Assembly: GCF_052045245.1 (NCBI RefSeq) | Contig: NZ_JBQEON010000025.1 | Span: 51,442 to 115,441, forward strand | Direction of reading: 5' to 3' | Source: Burkholderia sp052045245 | GTDB taxonomy: Bacteria; Pseudomonadota; Gammaproteobacteria; Burkholderiales; Burkholderiaceae | DNA: 64,000 nt | Part shown: in pieces, positions 9,809-18,870 of the stretch | Layout: every line of letters starts with the position of its first letter | Position numbering within the stretch: position 1 is the first letter of the stretch | Made by a program: the position numbers and the translations under genes | The notes under the pieces: model-generated | Database searches by the model: none | What the model was told of the DNA's origin: nothing | Seen by the model: the letters and a program-made list of their open reading frames with translations, nothing else

Positions 9809-9866
9809 TCGACTTCGGTCGATGGTGTCCGGAACGCGCAGCGATGCGCGTTCCAGCCAAAAGAAA

Positions 9867-9894
9867 AGACCCGCAGCGATGCGGGTCTTTTTTT
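9867..9894 (+). terminator. groESL terminator
   Basis: An 8-bp stem (AGACCCGC at 9867-9874 with GCGGGTCT at 9881-9888) with a six-base loop runs into seven T. Confidence 0.92.
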
Positions 9895-9978
9895 ATGTGC
9901 GCGCGAAAAGGGGCGGCGCGCCGCCCCGAAGCGATCATGCGTGGCGTACAACGGCGGCGTCTGGCCGCCGTGCATGCA

Positions 9979-10845
9979 TCAATGCCGGTGCGACGTCCTC
10001 GGCACCAGATCGGCCTTCACGGCCGGCGGCGTGTCTGCATCGTCATTGCTGCGCGCCCAGAAGAACCGGTCGGGCAGGTGCGCGCCCATGCCGGGCCGGA
10101 ACGCGTCGCGCACGGCCTGATACAGGTATTCCTGCGCTTCGCGCACGGCTTCCGGCGGTTCCTGGCCGTTCGCGAGCAGGGCGGCGATCGCCGCGCCGAG
10201 CGTGTCGGTGATGCCCATCAGCCGGTGCGGCGAGCGATCCCACATGTCTTCGCGGAGCTGGCCTTCCTCGCCGTACAACGTGTTGACGAGCCGATGCGAG
10301 CCCGTCTCCGACGACAGGATGTACTCGCAGCCCTGCGACAGCAGGTGCGACACGGCCGCGTCGAGATTCGGCGCCTCGGCGTCGCCGTCCGGCTGCGCGA
10401 GCGCGATCAGCGTCGCGTGGTCGGCAACGAGCAGCGTCGTCTGCGGTGCGAGGAGGTCGGCGATCGATTCGCGCAGGTCGTCGGCGGCAAGCACGTGCTC
10501 GTCGTCGAGCGTGAAGTCCGGGGCGAGCACGAGCGGCACGCCGTCGTAGTCGGCGACCACTTCGGCGATCGCGCTCACGACTTCCGCGCGCGTCGCCGCG
10601 CCGATCTTGAACGCGGCGACCGGCATGTCCTCGAGCAGCATGCGCGCCTGGGCGGCGACGACATCGGGATCGAGGCCGGTCACTTCGTCGCAGGCGGCCG
10701 AGTCGCGCACGGTATAGCCCGTCAGGACGGACACGCCGTGACAGCCCATGCTCGCCAGGGTCATCAGATCGGCTTGGAGGCCGGAGCCGCCGGTGGGATC
10801 GGACAGGCCGAAGGTGAGGACGATCGGAGGGGCGTTGCTGGACAT
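9979..10845 (-). CDS. thiD: Hydroxymethylpyrimidine / phosphomethylpyrimidine kinase
   Basis: 288 residues from the ATG at 10845 (MSSNAPPIVLTFG); the TTG 15 bases further out is less likely. Seen: the ribokinase-fold start SDPTGGSGLQADL, which holds the substrate-binding Gln, and the C-terminal anion-hole segment LMGITDTLGAAIAALLA, where the usual GTGCT-type signature reads TDTLG: the Gly-Thr-Gly-Cys catalytic stretch is altered, with Asp and Leu in place of Gly and Cys. Known: ThiD phosphorylates HMP and HMP-P for thiamine synthesis. The altered signature makes salvage or a related pyridoxine-type kinase possible. Transcribed alone, divergent from rubredoxin. Confidence 0.8.
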   Translation of the reverse strand: MSSNAPPIVLTFGLSDPTGGSGLQADLMTLASMGCHGVSVLTGYTVRDSAACDEVTGLDPDVVAAQARMLLEDMPVAAFKIGAATRAEVVSAIAEVVADYDGVPLVLAPDFTLDDEHVLAADDLRESIADLLAPQTTLLVADHATLIALAQPDGDAEAPNLDAAVSHLLSQGCEYILSSETGSHRLVNTLYGEEGQLREDMWDRSPHRLMGITDTLGAAIAALLANGQEPPEAVREAQEYLYQAVRDAFRPGMGAHLPDRFFWARSNDDADTPPAVKADLVPRTSHRH

Positions 10846-11100
10846 GTAAGAATGGGGCAAGAAAAAAACGGGGAAGCGACGGAACTGCGGACGGCGAGGC
10901 GAAATGGGCCTTTTTTTGCCCTGTGTTGCCCGGCAGGCCGCACTTTCCAGCCATTATGCGGCGGAATCCCGCCCGCACGACGGATTTTTTAGCGCAACGC
11001 AACGTAGTCGCCGTACTCCAGCGCGATTGCTAGGCAGTCCGGCCCCGACACGGTACCATCATGGCTCCCGAATTTACCGACTTTCCCGACGCGGCTTAAG

Positions 11101-11271
11101 ATGGAATACAAGAGCTGGATGTGCCTGATTTGTGGCTGGATTTATGACGAAGAAGCCGGGCTGCCCGAAGAGGGCATCGCCCCGGGCACGCGCTGGGAAG
11201 ACGTCCCGATCAACTGGACGTGCCCCGAATGCGGTGCTCGCAAGGAAGACTTCGAGATGGTCCAGATCTGA
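11101..11271 (+). CDS. Rubredoxin
   Basis: 56 residues. Seen: two Cys-x-x-Cys knuckles, C8-L-I-C11-G and C41-P-E-C44-G, that hold one iron, with the aromatic core residues (W6, Y15, W32, W39) expected of the family. Known: a small one-electron carrier in the cytoplasm, often serving alkane hydroxylases or oxygen and peroxide defence. No partner reductase is nearby. The 255-base gap to thiD should hold the divergent promoters. Confidence 0.95.
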   Translation: MEYKSWMCLICGWIYDEEAGLPEEGIAPGTRWEDVPINWTCPECGARKEDFEMVQI

Positions 11272-11375
11272 CCGGACCTTCGGCCCACGGACACTCCGCT
11301 CAGGCCTCGCGGTTGCCCGGCGCTTGCGCGCCGCGGCGGGCGCGAGCGACTTGACGATGACAGGCGCGCGTGTCC

Positions 11376-12677
11376 ATGACGTCCGATCCGGCGAACATTC
11401 CCCTCCCTGACGCACTGCCCAACCCGCGCGGCGGCGCCGTGCGCGCGGCCGACGCGTGGCTTGCGGCCGCTGCCGAGGCATTCGAGCGTCGCGACGACGC
11501 GGCCGCGCCGCTGTCGGCCGCCGCCGCCGTGCTGGCGGAGGCCGGCTGGCTGCCGGCCGCCCGCTTTGCCGGGCAACTGGCCGCCGCGGCGCCGCTCGCC
11601 GTCGCTGACGCGGCTTCGGCCGCGTGGCACCTAGCGCTCGGCGATTTCCGCGCGGCGGTCGGGCGTCACAATCTGCGCGAGCTGGCCTGCTCGCGGGTTC
11701 TGCTCGAACACTTCCGTACGCTGCGCGCGCAAAGCGCGGCGGACCTGCACGCGAGCGTGCCGCCCGACGTGCTGGCGCTCGTCGGGCGCGCGACGCCGCC
11801 GGCGACGCTGCGCGCGTTGCCCGATGCGTTCGCGAGCCGGGCGCGGGCCCGCTACGAGCAGGCGCTGCTCGGCGTGCTGCGCACGCCGTCCGGCTCGCCG
11901 GACGCGGCACTCGACGAGCTCGATACGACCCTGACCGCACTGGCCGACGGCGCGCCGTACGACTACTGGCGACTCGCCGCCGCGTGCCTGCGCGCGCTGC
12001 GCGCCAGCGCCGCACCCGAACTGAAGCGCTTTCTCGCACGGACCAACCTGCTGCTCGGCGAGCACGCGCAAGGCCGGCGCCACGCGCCGCCCGAGCTCGT
12101 GCGCGAGACGGTTGCGCTGTTGTGGCGCGATTTCGCGCTGTTCGGCGCGGCCGCCGAGGATGTCGCGCTCGTCGACGTGCTGCACGACTACGGGCTGACC
12201 GTGGACTGGCACGTCGCGGGCACGCCCGCGTCCGAGGCGTTGTGGGAGGCCGACGCCGCGCGCGCCGAGCATGCCGCCGTCGCGACGGCACCGACCCGCA
12301 TGCTCGGCGTCGTGACCGTCAACGCGCACGCGTACGAGGATTTCCTGCAGACGGCCGACGCGTCGATGGCGGATCTCGCCGTCGATCCGGCCACGGCCGA
12401 TGCGGGGGCCGCATGGCGTGCGTCCGCCGCCGCGTATCGGGTCGGGACCGCCGCTTGCGCGCTCGGGCTCGGTCACGCGGCGCTCCTGGCCGACACGCTC
12501 GGGCTCGCGTGGCGCCGCGCCGCGCACGGCGCGCCGCTCGCCGGCGGCGGGCGCGACGCACATGGTCGTGCGTCCGACATGCTGCGCGCGGCGCTGCTGA
12601 AGATCGCCGCCGGCGTGGCGCCGCCGGACCTGACCGCGGCGTCCGAAGCGCTCGGCGCGGCACTCGGCCGGACCTGA
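11376..12677 (+). CDS. Unknown Ala/Arg-rich protein
   Basis: 433 residues from the ATG at 11376; a GTG two codons earlier is also possible. Not recognised. Composition is very rich in Ala, Leu and Arg, with long helical stretches (AADAWLAAAAEAFERR near the start) and no signal peptide or membrane segment. The N-terminal half is organised in short helix pairs that could be a TPR-like solenoid, but no consensus repeat is clear. It sits between rubredoxin and yqgE on the same strand. Strong third-position GC supports real coding in this frame. Confidence 0.65.
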   Translation: MTSDPANIPLPDALPNPRGGAVRAADAWLAAAAEAFERRDDAAAPLSAAAAVLAEAGWLPAARFAGQLAAAAPLAVADAASAAWHLALGDFRAAVGRHNLRELACSRVLLEHFRTLRAQSAADLHASVPPDVLALVGRATPPATLRALPDAFASRARARYEQALLGVLRTPSGSPDAALDELDTTLTALADGAPYDYWRLAAACLRALRASAAPELKRFLARTNLLLGEHAQGRRHAPPELVRETVALLWRDFALFGAAAEDVALVDVLHDYGLTVDWHVAGTPASEALWEADAARAEHAAVATAPTRMLGVVTVNAHAYEDFLQTADASMADLAVDPATADAGAAWRASAAAYRVGTAACALGLGHAALLADTLGLAWRRAAHGAPLAGGGRDAHGRASDMLRAALLKIAAGVAPPDLTAASEALGAALGRT

Positions 12678-12859
12678 CGCGCAACCGGGCGCATACGCGG
12701 CGGCGGCCCTTGCCGCGAGGGCCGGCAACACGCTGCCGGCAGCGCCCGCGCGCGTGTTAGAGTGCCATGTGATCCGCGCGCGTCGTTGCCAGCGTCGTGC
12801 GGCGTTGCTTGTTGATCGCGGCCCGGTCAGGTCGCGGCGTCTTTGCTAAAATTCAAACC

Positions 12860-13438
12860 ATGTCAAAGCCTTCCGATCGCATCAATCTCACCAACCAGTT
12901 CCTGATCGCCATGCCGAACATGGCCGATCCGACGTTTTCGGGAACGGTGGTCTATCTTTGCGATCACAGCGAGCGCGGTGCGCTCGGCCTCGTCATCAAT
13001 CGTCCTACCGACATCGACCTCGAATCGCTGTTCAACCGCATCGACCTGAAGCTCGACATCGAGCCGCTGCTGCACATTCCCGTGTACTTCGGCGGCCCGG
13101 TCCAGACCGAGCGCGGCTTCGTGCTGCACGAGCCGGTCGAGGGCGCGAACTACAACTCGTCGATGTCGGTCGAGGGCGGGCTCGAGATGACGACGTCGAA
13201 GGACGTGCTCGAGGCGGTCGCGACGGGCACCGGCCCGAAACGCTTCCTGCTGACGCTCGGCCATGCCGGCTGGGGCGCCGGGCAACTCGAGGAAGAAATC
13301 TCCCGCAACGGTTGGCTGACGGTCGCCGCCGATCCGCGCATCGTGTTCGACACGCCGGCCGAGGAGCGCTTCGAAGCCGCGCTCGGCCTGCTCGGCGTCA
13401 GCTCGTCGATGCTGTCCGGCGAAGCAGGGCACGCATGA
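12860..13438 (+). CDS. yqgE: YqgE/AlgH family protein (DUF179)
   Basis: 192 residues. Seen: the family opening LTNQFLIAMPNMADPTFSGT, the LGLVINRPTDID strand, the YFGGPVQTERGFVLH segment and LGHAGWGAGQLEEE near residue 140. Function is not established; AlgH in Pseudomonas affects alginate expression. The gene almost always precedes ruvX, as here, with an ATGA overlap. A TAAAAT box eight bases before the ATG could be part of the promoter, leaving a very short leader, and no ribosome site is visible. Confidence 0.9.
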   Translation: MSKPSDRINLTNQFLIAMPNMADPTFSGTVVYLCDHSERGALGLVINRPTDIDLESLFNRIDLKLDIEPLLHIPVYFGGPVQTERGFVLHEPVEGANYNSSMSVEGGLEMTTSKDVLEAVATGTGPKRFLLTLGHAGWGAGQLEEEISRNGWLTVAADPRIVFDTPAEERFEAALGLLGVSSSMLSGEAGHA

Positions 13439-13884
13439 GCGGCGCGAGCGCGCGCGATGCGACGCTCCTGGCGTTCGACTACGGCGAGAAACGGATCGGG
13501 GTCGCGATCGGCAATGCGCTGACGCGCTCGGCCCGCGCCCTCGTCGTGATTCCCAACCTGAACCGCGAGCACCGCTTCAACGCGGTCGGCGAACTGCTGG
13601 CCGAATGGCGGCCGGACGCGCTCGTCGTCGGCCTGCCGATGCATCCGGACGGCACGCCGCACGAGATGACGCAACAGGCGAAGCGCTTCGGCAACCAGTT
13701 GAACGGCCGTTTCGGGTTGCCCGTCACGTGGGTCGACGAACGCTATTCGTCGGTCGAGGCCGAGGCCGGGCTGCGCGAGCGCAACGTGCGCGGCCGCGCC
13801 CGCGCCGAGATACTCGATGCCGAGGCCGCGCGCGTGATCCTTCAACAGTATCTCGATCAATTGTCCGACCATGAGCCCCATTGA
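13435..13884 (+). CDS. ruvX: Putative pre-16S rRNA nuclease / Holliday junction resolvase-like RuvX (YqgF)
   Basis: 149 residues. Seen: the RNase H-like fold start LAFDYGEKRIGVAIG with the catalytic Asp, LVVGLPMHPDGTPHEMT in the middle, and the second acidic cluster VDERYSSVEAEA. Known: YqgF trims the 5' end of 16S rRNA and is essential in E. coli. The start overlaps the yqgE stop by four bases and its end overlaps pyrR by 14 bases, so the three are translated as one operon. Confidence 0.93.
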   Translation: MSGASARDATLLAFDYGEKRIGVAIGNALTRSARALVVIPNLNREHRFNAVGELLAEWRPDALVVGLPMHPDGTPHEMTQQAKRFGNQLNGRFGLPVTWVDERYSSVEAEAGLRERNVRGRARAEILDAEAARVILQQYLDQLSDHEPH

Positions 13885-14398
13885 CGCCGACGCGCTCTAC
13901 CGCGTCCTGCTCGACCAGATCCGCGACGCCTACGGCACGGCCTTCGCCGAGCCCGGCGGCCCGCGGCTCGCCGGCATTTACAGCGGCGGTGCCTGGCTCG
14001 CCGAGCGCCTCGCGCGCGATCTCGGCGCGCCGGCGTTCGGCGTCGTGAACGTCGCGCTGCATCGCGACGACTACGCGAAAAAGGGGCTGCACAGCCAGGC
14101 GAGCCCGACGTCGCTGCCGTTCGAGGTCGACGGCGCGCGCATCGTGCTCGTCGACGACGTGCTGTACACCGGCCGCACCGTGCGCGCCGCGCTCAACGAG
14201 CTGTTCGACTACGGCCGTCCGGCCGCGGTCGAGCTCGCGGTGCTCGCCGATCGCGGCGGCCGCGAACTGCCGGTCGCCGCGCGCTTCGCGGGCGGCACGC
14301 TCGACGTGCCGGCCGATGCGACGCTCGTGCTCGCGCGCGACGAAGCCGCGCAGCTCACGCTGCATATCGAGGCCCACAGCGCGGCGCGCGGCGCCTGA
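13871..14398 (+). CDS. pyrR: PyrR bifunctional pyrimidine regulator / uracil phosphoribosyltransferase
   Basis: 175 residues. Seen: the PRPP-binding loop VLVDDVLYTGRTVRAALNEL near residues 92-111 and the type I PRTase frame. Known: Gram-positive PyrR binds pyr mRNA attenuators; in proteobacteria the UPRT activity is more certain, and in Pseudomonas PyrR affects pyr transcription. Directly upstream of pyrB, with an 80-base gap. No PyrR-type anti-antiterminator hairpin was recognised in that gap. Confidence 0.92.
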   Translation: MSPIDADALYRVLLDQIRDAYGTAFAEPGGPRLAGIYSGGAWLAERLARDLGAPAFGVVNVALHRDDYAKKGLHSQASPTSLPFEVDGARIVLVDDVLYTGRTVRAALNELFDYGRPAAVELAVLADRGGRELPVAARFAGGTLDVPADATLVLARDEAAQLTLHIEAHSAARGA

Positions 14399-14478
14399 GC
14401 GAAACGCGAAACCGAAACCGTATCCCGGGCCGCCGGTTCGTGCCGCGGCCCGTTTGCATAGTTGGAATCACGCACACC

Positions 14479-15510
14479 ATGACCACCGACACCACTGGCC
14501 GCACCGGCAATCCCGCGGCGGCCGCGAGCCCCGAGCGGTTCCGCTACGGTTTCCTGAAGGGCAACCCGCAGCTCACGAAAAACGGCGAGCTGAAACACCT
14601 GCTGTCGATCGAGGGCCTGCCGCGCTCGATCGTCAACCACATCCTCGATACGGCCGAGCAGTTCGTCAGCGTGACGGACCGCGAGGTGAAGAAGGTGCCG
14701 CTGCTGCGCGGCAAGTCGGTGTTCAACCTGTTCTTCGAGAACTCGACGCGCACGCGCACGACCTTCGAGATCGCCGCGACGCGCCTGTCGGCCGACGTGC
14801 TGAACCTGAACATCAATGCGTCGTCGACGAGCAAGGGCGAGTCGCTGCTCGACACGATCAACAACCTGTCGGCGATGCATGCCGACCTGTTCGTCGTGCG
14901 CCACGCATCGAGCGGCGCGCCGTACCTGATCGCCGAGCACTGCGCGCCGCACGTGCACGTGATCAACGCCGGCGACGGCCGTCATGCGCACCCGACGCAG
15001 GGCCTGCTCGACATGTACACGATCCGCCACTACAAGCGCGACTTCACGAAGCTGCGCGTGGCGATCGTCGGCGACATCCTGCATTCGCGCGTCGCGCGCT
15101 CGGACATCCACGCGCTCACCACGCTCGGCGTGCCGGAAGTGCGCGCGATCGGCCCGCGCACGCTGCTGCCGGGCGGTCTCGAGCAGATGGGCGTGAAGGT
15201 GTTCCACAACCTCGACGAAGGGTTGAAGGGCGTCGACGTGATCATCATGCTGCGGCTGCAGAACGAGCGGATGAGCGGCGCGCTGCTGCCGTCCGCGCAG
15301 GAATATTTCAAGACCTGGGGCCTGACGCCCGAGCGCCTCGCGCTCGCCGCGCCCGACGCGATCGTGATGCACCCCGGCCCGATGAACCGCGGCGTCGAGA
15401 TCGACTCGCAGGTCGCCGACGGTCCGCAATCGGTGATCCTCAACCAGGTCACGTTCGGCATCGCCGTGCGGATGGCCGTGATGGGCATCGTCGCCGGCAA
15501 CAGCGACTGA
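14479..15510 (+). CDS. pyrB: Aspartate carbamoyltransferase catalytic chain
   Basis: 343 residues from the ATG at 14479 (MTTDTTGRTG); the frame runs 13 codons further up but that part is not conserved-looking. Seen: the carbamoyl-phosphate loop ENSTRTRTTFE, the lid Lys/Ser region STSKGES, HPTQGLLD and the closing MHPGPMNRGVEID. It makes carbamoyl-aspartate in the second step of pyrimidine synthesis. The N-terminus is about 25 residues longer than the E. coli enzyme, as in the Pseudomonas type that assembles with a dihydroorotase-like partner, which is the next gene. Confidence 0.97.
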   Translation: MTTDTTGRTGNPAAAASPERFRYGFLKGNPQLTKNGELKHLLSIEGLPRSIVNHILDTAEQFVSVTDREVKKVPLLRGKSVFNLFFENSTRTRTTFEIAATRLSADVLNLNINASSTSKGESLLDTINNLSAMHADLFVVRHASSGAPYLIAEHCAPHVHVINAGDGRHAHPTQGLLDMYTIRHYKRDFTKLRVAIVGDILHSRVARSDIHALTTLGVPEVRAIGPRTLLPGGLEQMGVKVFHNLDEGLKGVDVIIMLRLQNERMSGALLPSAQEYFKTWGLTPERLALAAPDAIVMHPGPMNRGVEIDSQVADGPQSVILNQVTFGIAVRMAVMGIVAGNSD

Positions 15511-15571
15511 GCCTGCTTTCGCGCATCCTTATCCCGGCATTCAACGCAATCAACGCATTCACAGACAGCGC

Positions 15572-16858
15572 ATGAAGATTCATATCCAAGGCGGCACGCT
15601 GATCGACCCGGTCGCCGGCACCGAACGGCAGGCCGATGTATTCGTCGCGGACGGCAAGATCGCCGCGCTCGCGCCGGCCGGTACGGCGCCGGCCGGTTTC
15701 AACGCGGACCAGACGATCGACGCGTCGGGCCTGATCGTCGCGCCCGGTCTCGTCGACCTGTGCGCGCGGCTGCGCGAGCCCGGCTACGAGCACAAGGCGA
15801 CGCTCGCGTCCGAGATGGCCGCGGCCGTCGCGGGCGGCGTCACGACCCTCGTGTGCCCGCCGGACACCGACCCCGTGCTCGACGAGCCGGGCCTCGTCGA
15901 GATGCTCAAGTTCCGCGCGCGCAACCTGCACCAGGCGAACGTGCATCCGCTCGGCGCGCTCACCGTCGGCCTGAAGGGCGAAGTGATCACCGAGATGGTC
16001 GCGCTGACCGAATCGGGCTGCGTCGGCTTCACGCACGCGAACGTGCCGGTGCGCGACACGCAGGTGCTGCTGCGCGCGCTGCAGTACGCGAGCACCTACG
16101 GCTACACGACGTGGCTGCGTCCGCTCGACGCGTTCATCGGCCGCGGCGGCGTGGCCGCGAGCGGCCCGCTCGCGTCGCGGCTCGGGTTGTCCGGCGTGCC
16201 GGTCGCGGCCGAGACGATCGCGCTGCACACGATCTTCGAACTGATGCGCGTGACGGGCGCGCGCGTGCACCTTGCACGCCTGTCGTCGGCGGCCGGCCTC
16301 GCGCTCGTGCGTGAAGCGAAGGCCGAGGGGCTGCCCGTGACGTGCGACGTCGGCGTGAATCACCTGCATCTGATCGACGTCGACATCGGCTACTTCGATT
16401 CGCAGTTCCGGCTCGATCCGCCGCTGCGCAGCGAGCGCGATCGCGAGGCGATCCGCGTGGCGCTCGCCGACGGCACGATCGATGCGATCTGTTCCGATCA
16501 CACGCCCGTCGACGACGACGAGAAGCTGCTGCCGTTCGCCGAAGCGACACCCGGTGCGACGGGGCTCGAACTGCTGCTGTCGCTGACGGTGAAGTGGGCC
16601 GATGAAACGAACACGCCGCTCGCGCACGCGCTGCGCCGCATCACGGCCGCGCCGGCCGACGTGCTGCAGTTGCCGGCAGGCCGCCTGGCCGAAGGCGGCG
16701 CGGCCGACCTGTGCGTGTTCGACCCGCGCGCGCACTGGCGCGTCGAGCCGCGCGCGCTGAAGAGCCAGGGCCATAACTCGCCGTTCCTCGGCTACGAACT
16801 GCCGGCCTGCGTGCGCGCGACGCTCGTGGCCGGGCAGGTCGCGTTCGAGCGCCACTGA
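15572..16858 (+). CDS. pyrX: Dihydroorotase-like non-catalytic subunit (PyrC' / PyrX)
   Basis: 428 residues of the type I dihydroorotase family. Seen: where active enzymes have Asp-x-His-x-His-Leu-Arg-Glu-Pro-Gly, this one reads DLCARLREPG, so both metal-binding His are replaced (C64, R66). The later SDHTP segment with its Asp is kept. Known: in Pseudomonas an inactive homologue (PyrC') is needed to assemble active PyrB dodecamers while a separate PyrC does the chemistry. Inferred: same here, given adjacency to a long-type pyrB (61-base gap). A real dihydroorotase must be elsewhere in the genome. Confidence 0.88.
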   Translation: MKIHIQGGTLIDPVAGTERQADVFVADGKIAALAPAGTAPAGFNADQTIDASGLIVAPGLVDLCARLREPGYEHKATLASEMAAAVAGGVTTLVCPPDTDPVLDEPGLVEMLKFRARNLHQANVHPLGALTVGLKGEVITEMVALTESGCVGFTHANVPVRDTQVLLRALQYASTYGYTTWLRPLDAFIGRGGVAASGPLASRLGLSGVPVAAETIALHTIFELMRVTGARVHLARLSSAAGLALVREAKAEGLPVTCDVGVNHLHLIDVDIGYFDSQFRLDPPLRSERDREAIRVALADGTIDAICSDHTPVDDDEKLLPFAEATPGATGLELLLSLTVKWADETNTPLAHALRRITAAPADVLQLPAGRLAEGGAADLCVFDPRAHWRVEPRALKSQGHNSPFLGYELPACVRATLVAGQVAFERH

Positions 16859-16877
16859 ACCACGCCGGATCCTCGTC

Positions 16878-17735
16878 ATGATCGCTCTTCGCAAGCTGCG
16901 TCTCGTCTTTCACCTGCTGCGCGGCATGGCGATCGTCGCGCTGCGCTTTTCGCATGTCACGCCCGCGCGCCGCGCCGAGATGACGCGCCGCTGGACGCTC
17001 AAGATGCTGCGGATCTGCGGGATGCGTCTCGTCGTGCACAACGACGGCGCGCGGCTTGACGCGAGCGCGCTCGTGGTCGGCAATCACGTGTCCTGGCTCG
17101 ACATCTACGCGGTCAACGCATGGCGGCCGACGCCGTTCGTGTCGAAGGCCGAAGTGCGGCAGTGGCCGGTGGTCGGCTGGCTCGCCGAGAAGCTCGATAC
17201 CGTGTTCCTGCAGCGCGAGAAGCGCACTGAGGCGATGCGGATCATGCACGAGATGGCCGAGCGCCTGCGCAACGGCGGGCTGATGTGCGTGTTTCCGGAA
17301 GGCACGACGTCCGATGGGCAGGGGTTGCTGCCGTTCCATGCGAACCTGTTTCAGGCCGCGGTGTCGGCCGGTTGCCCGGTGCAGCCGATCTGCCTGATGT
17401 ACGAGGATGCGCAGCGGCGGCAGTCGGTCGCGCCGGCCTATACCGGCGAGTTGTCGCTCGGCATGTCGCTCGACATGGTGTTGCGCGGTGGTCCGCTCGT
17501 CGCGCACCTGTACGTGTGCGAGCCGATCGCGCCGGGCGGTGACCGGCGCACGACGTCGGCGGCCGCGCGCGACGCGATCGCGGCCGCGCTCGAGGCGATG
17601 CAGGCGAAAGTCGGCAAGCCGTCGCCCGACGCGTTGGCCGAACTCGAGCGGCACGCGTATCCGGCGACCGAGGTCGGTGCCGCAGCCGCGGGCGACGCGG
17701 CGGCCGAGGAGCCGGTGCCGGGGCGGGAGGGGTGA
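16878..17735 (+). CDS. plsC: 1-acyl-sn-glycerol-3-phosphate acyltransferase
   Basis: 285 residues. Seen: an N-terminal hydrophobic helix, the catalytic NHxxxxD motif as NHVSWLDIY near residues 74-82, and the phosphate-binding FPEGTTSDGQG near 140. Known: transfers an acyl chain to lysophosphatidic acid at the inner membrane to give phosphatidic acid. The C-terminal 60 residues are charged and Ala-rich, beyond the core fold. Same strand and 19 bases after pyrX; convergent with apaH. Confidence 0.9.
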   Translation: MIALRKLRLVFHLLRGMAIVALRFSHVTPARRAEMTRRWTLKMLRICGMRLVVHNDGARLDASALVVGNHVSWLDIYAVNAWRPTPFVSKAEVRQWPVVGWLAEKLDTVFLQREKRTEAMRIMHEMAERLRNGGLMCVFPEGTTSDGQGLLPFHANLFQAAVSAGCPVQPICLMYEDAQRRQSVAPAYTGELSLGMSLDMVLRGGPLVAHLYVCEPIAPGGDRRTTSAAARDAIAAALEAMQAKVGKPSPDALAELERHAYPATEVGAAAAGDAAAEEPVPGREG

Positions 17736-17768
17736 TGTTTCATTTCGTCCGCGCGCGTTGCGTGCGGG

Positions 17769-18626
17769 CTATTCGCCGCCCGGCGTGCGGCCCGCTTCGC
17801 ACTGCACCTGCGTGACCGTGCGCTGGGACGGATCGGCCGTCAGGCGCACGGCCGACAACTGATTTCCCCATACGCATCCCGAATCGAGCGCGACCACGTT
17901 GTCGCGCAGCATCAGGCCGAGCGCGGCCCAGTGGCCGAACACGAGCGTCACGTCTTCCGTGCGGCGGCCCGGCACGTCGAACCACGGCAGGTAGCCCGGC
18001 GGCGCGCTGTCGGGGCCGCCGTTCGCCTTGAACTCCATCGCGCCGTCGGGCGTGCAGAAACGCAGGCGCGTGAACGCGTTGAACGCGACGCGCATCCGGT
18101 CGCGTTTTTTCAGGTTCGGATTCCATTGATTCGGTTCGTTGCCGTATAGGTGCTGCAATGTTTCGCGCCAATCCGGCGCGCGCAGCGCGCGTTGCAGTTC
18201 GTCGGCGAGTTCGAGCGCGAGCGTGGTGTCCCATTGCGGCAGTACGCCCGCGTGGACGAGCAGCATGCCGTGTTCGAAGTGCGCGAACGGGCGGTGGCGG
18301 ACCCAGTCGAGCAGTGCTTCGGCGTCGGGGGCGTCGACGATTTCGCCGATGGTGTCGCCCGGGCGTTCGGTGCGGATGCCCGCTGAAACCGCGAGCAGGT
18401 GGAGGTCGTGATTGCCGAGAACGACCGTCGCGCGCGGGCCGAGGTCGACGAGCGCGCGCAGTGCGGCGAGGGAATCGGGGCCGCGGTTGACGACGTCGCC
18501 GGCGATCCAGAGCGGGGTGTCAGCCGGAGCTGAAAGCTTTTCGAGCAATGACTGGAAAGCTAAATGACAGCCTTGGATGTCGCCGATGGCAATGGGAGGA
18601 GGGGGCATGGGTTCGTGGGCGTTCAC
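17769..18626 (-). CDS. apaH: Symmetrical bis(5'-nucleosyl)-tetraphosphatase
   Basis: 285 residues; MNAHEPMPP is the probable start, with Met7 as an alternative. Seen: the metallophosphoesterase signatures IGDIQGCHLAF, GDVVNRGPDSL and VVLGNHDLHLL in order, and the later LVHAGVLPQW and FGHWAALG. It cleaves Ap4A to two ADP in the cytoplasm. Transcribed away from the O-antigen locus; its promoter should lie in 18627-18740. Confidence 0.95.
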   Translation of the reverse strand: MNAHEPMPPPPIAIGDIQGCHLAFQSLLEKLSAPADTPLWIAGDVVNRGPDSLAALRALVDLGPRATVVLGNHDLHLLAVSAGIRTERPGDTIGEIVDAPDAEALLDWVRHRPFAHFEHGMLLVHAGVLPQWDTTLALELADELQRALRAPDWRETLQHLYGNEPNQWNPNLKKRDRMRVAFNAFTRLRFCTPDGAMEFKANGGPDSAPPGYLPWFDVPGRRTEDVTLVFGHWAALGLMLRDNVVALDSGCVWGNQLSAVRLTADPSQRTVTQVQCEAGRTPGGE

Positions 18627-18741
18627 GGTTAAGCGTACGGTAGCAAAAGTCCGGCCAAAATGGGGCCGCGCGGAAAATTACATCCGACACTAATAGGTCG
18701 GCCATGCACTTGTTCCTGCGGGCGATACGCGTGGGCGGCGC

Positions 18742-18870
18742 TGTTTCAAGTTGTTAGCAGCATGGCTTTTGGGTCCGGCCGCTTCTTATAATTGTCGGTT
18801 TCCGCGTGAAAATTACCATCAGATGACTCTGGCGGACATGGCGACCGGGTAAAATGCCGGGCCTGAGGCG
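18742..18870 (+). promoter_or_regulatory. O-antigen leader/promoter region, copy A (upstream of wzm)
   Basis: This segment aligns with 28037-28164 upstream of rmlB over about 128 bases with matching spacing. It has a TGTTTCRASTTGTTA...ATGGC block (18742-18766, 20 of 25 identical), then after 20 bases TATAAT (18787-18792), and 50 bases later GACCGGGTAAAATGCCGGGCC (18843 on). TATAAT or TAAAAT may be the -10 box; no good -35 is present at the ideal distance. If transcription starts near 18800 the wzm leader is about 290 bases, long enough for antitermination control. The rest of 18627-19085 has no supported gene. Confidence 0.5.

Noticed and set aside
12705..12723. GGCCCT/AGGGCC hairpin after the unknown Ala-rich gene
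   Set aside because: Short stem without T-run in very GC-rich DNA; expected by chance.
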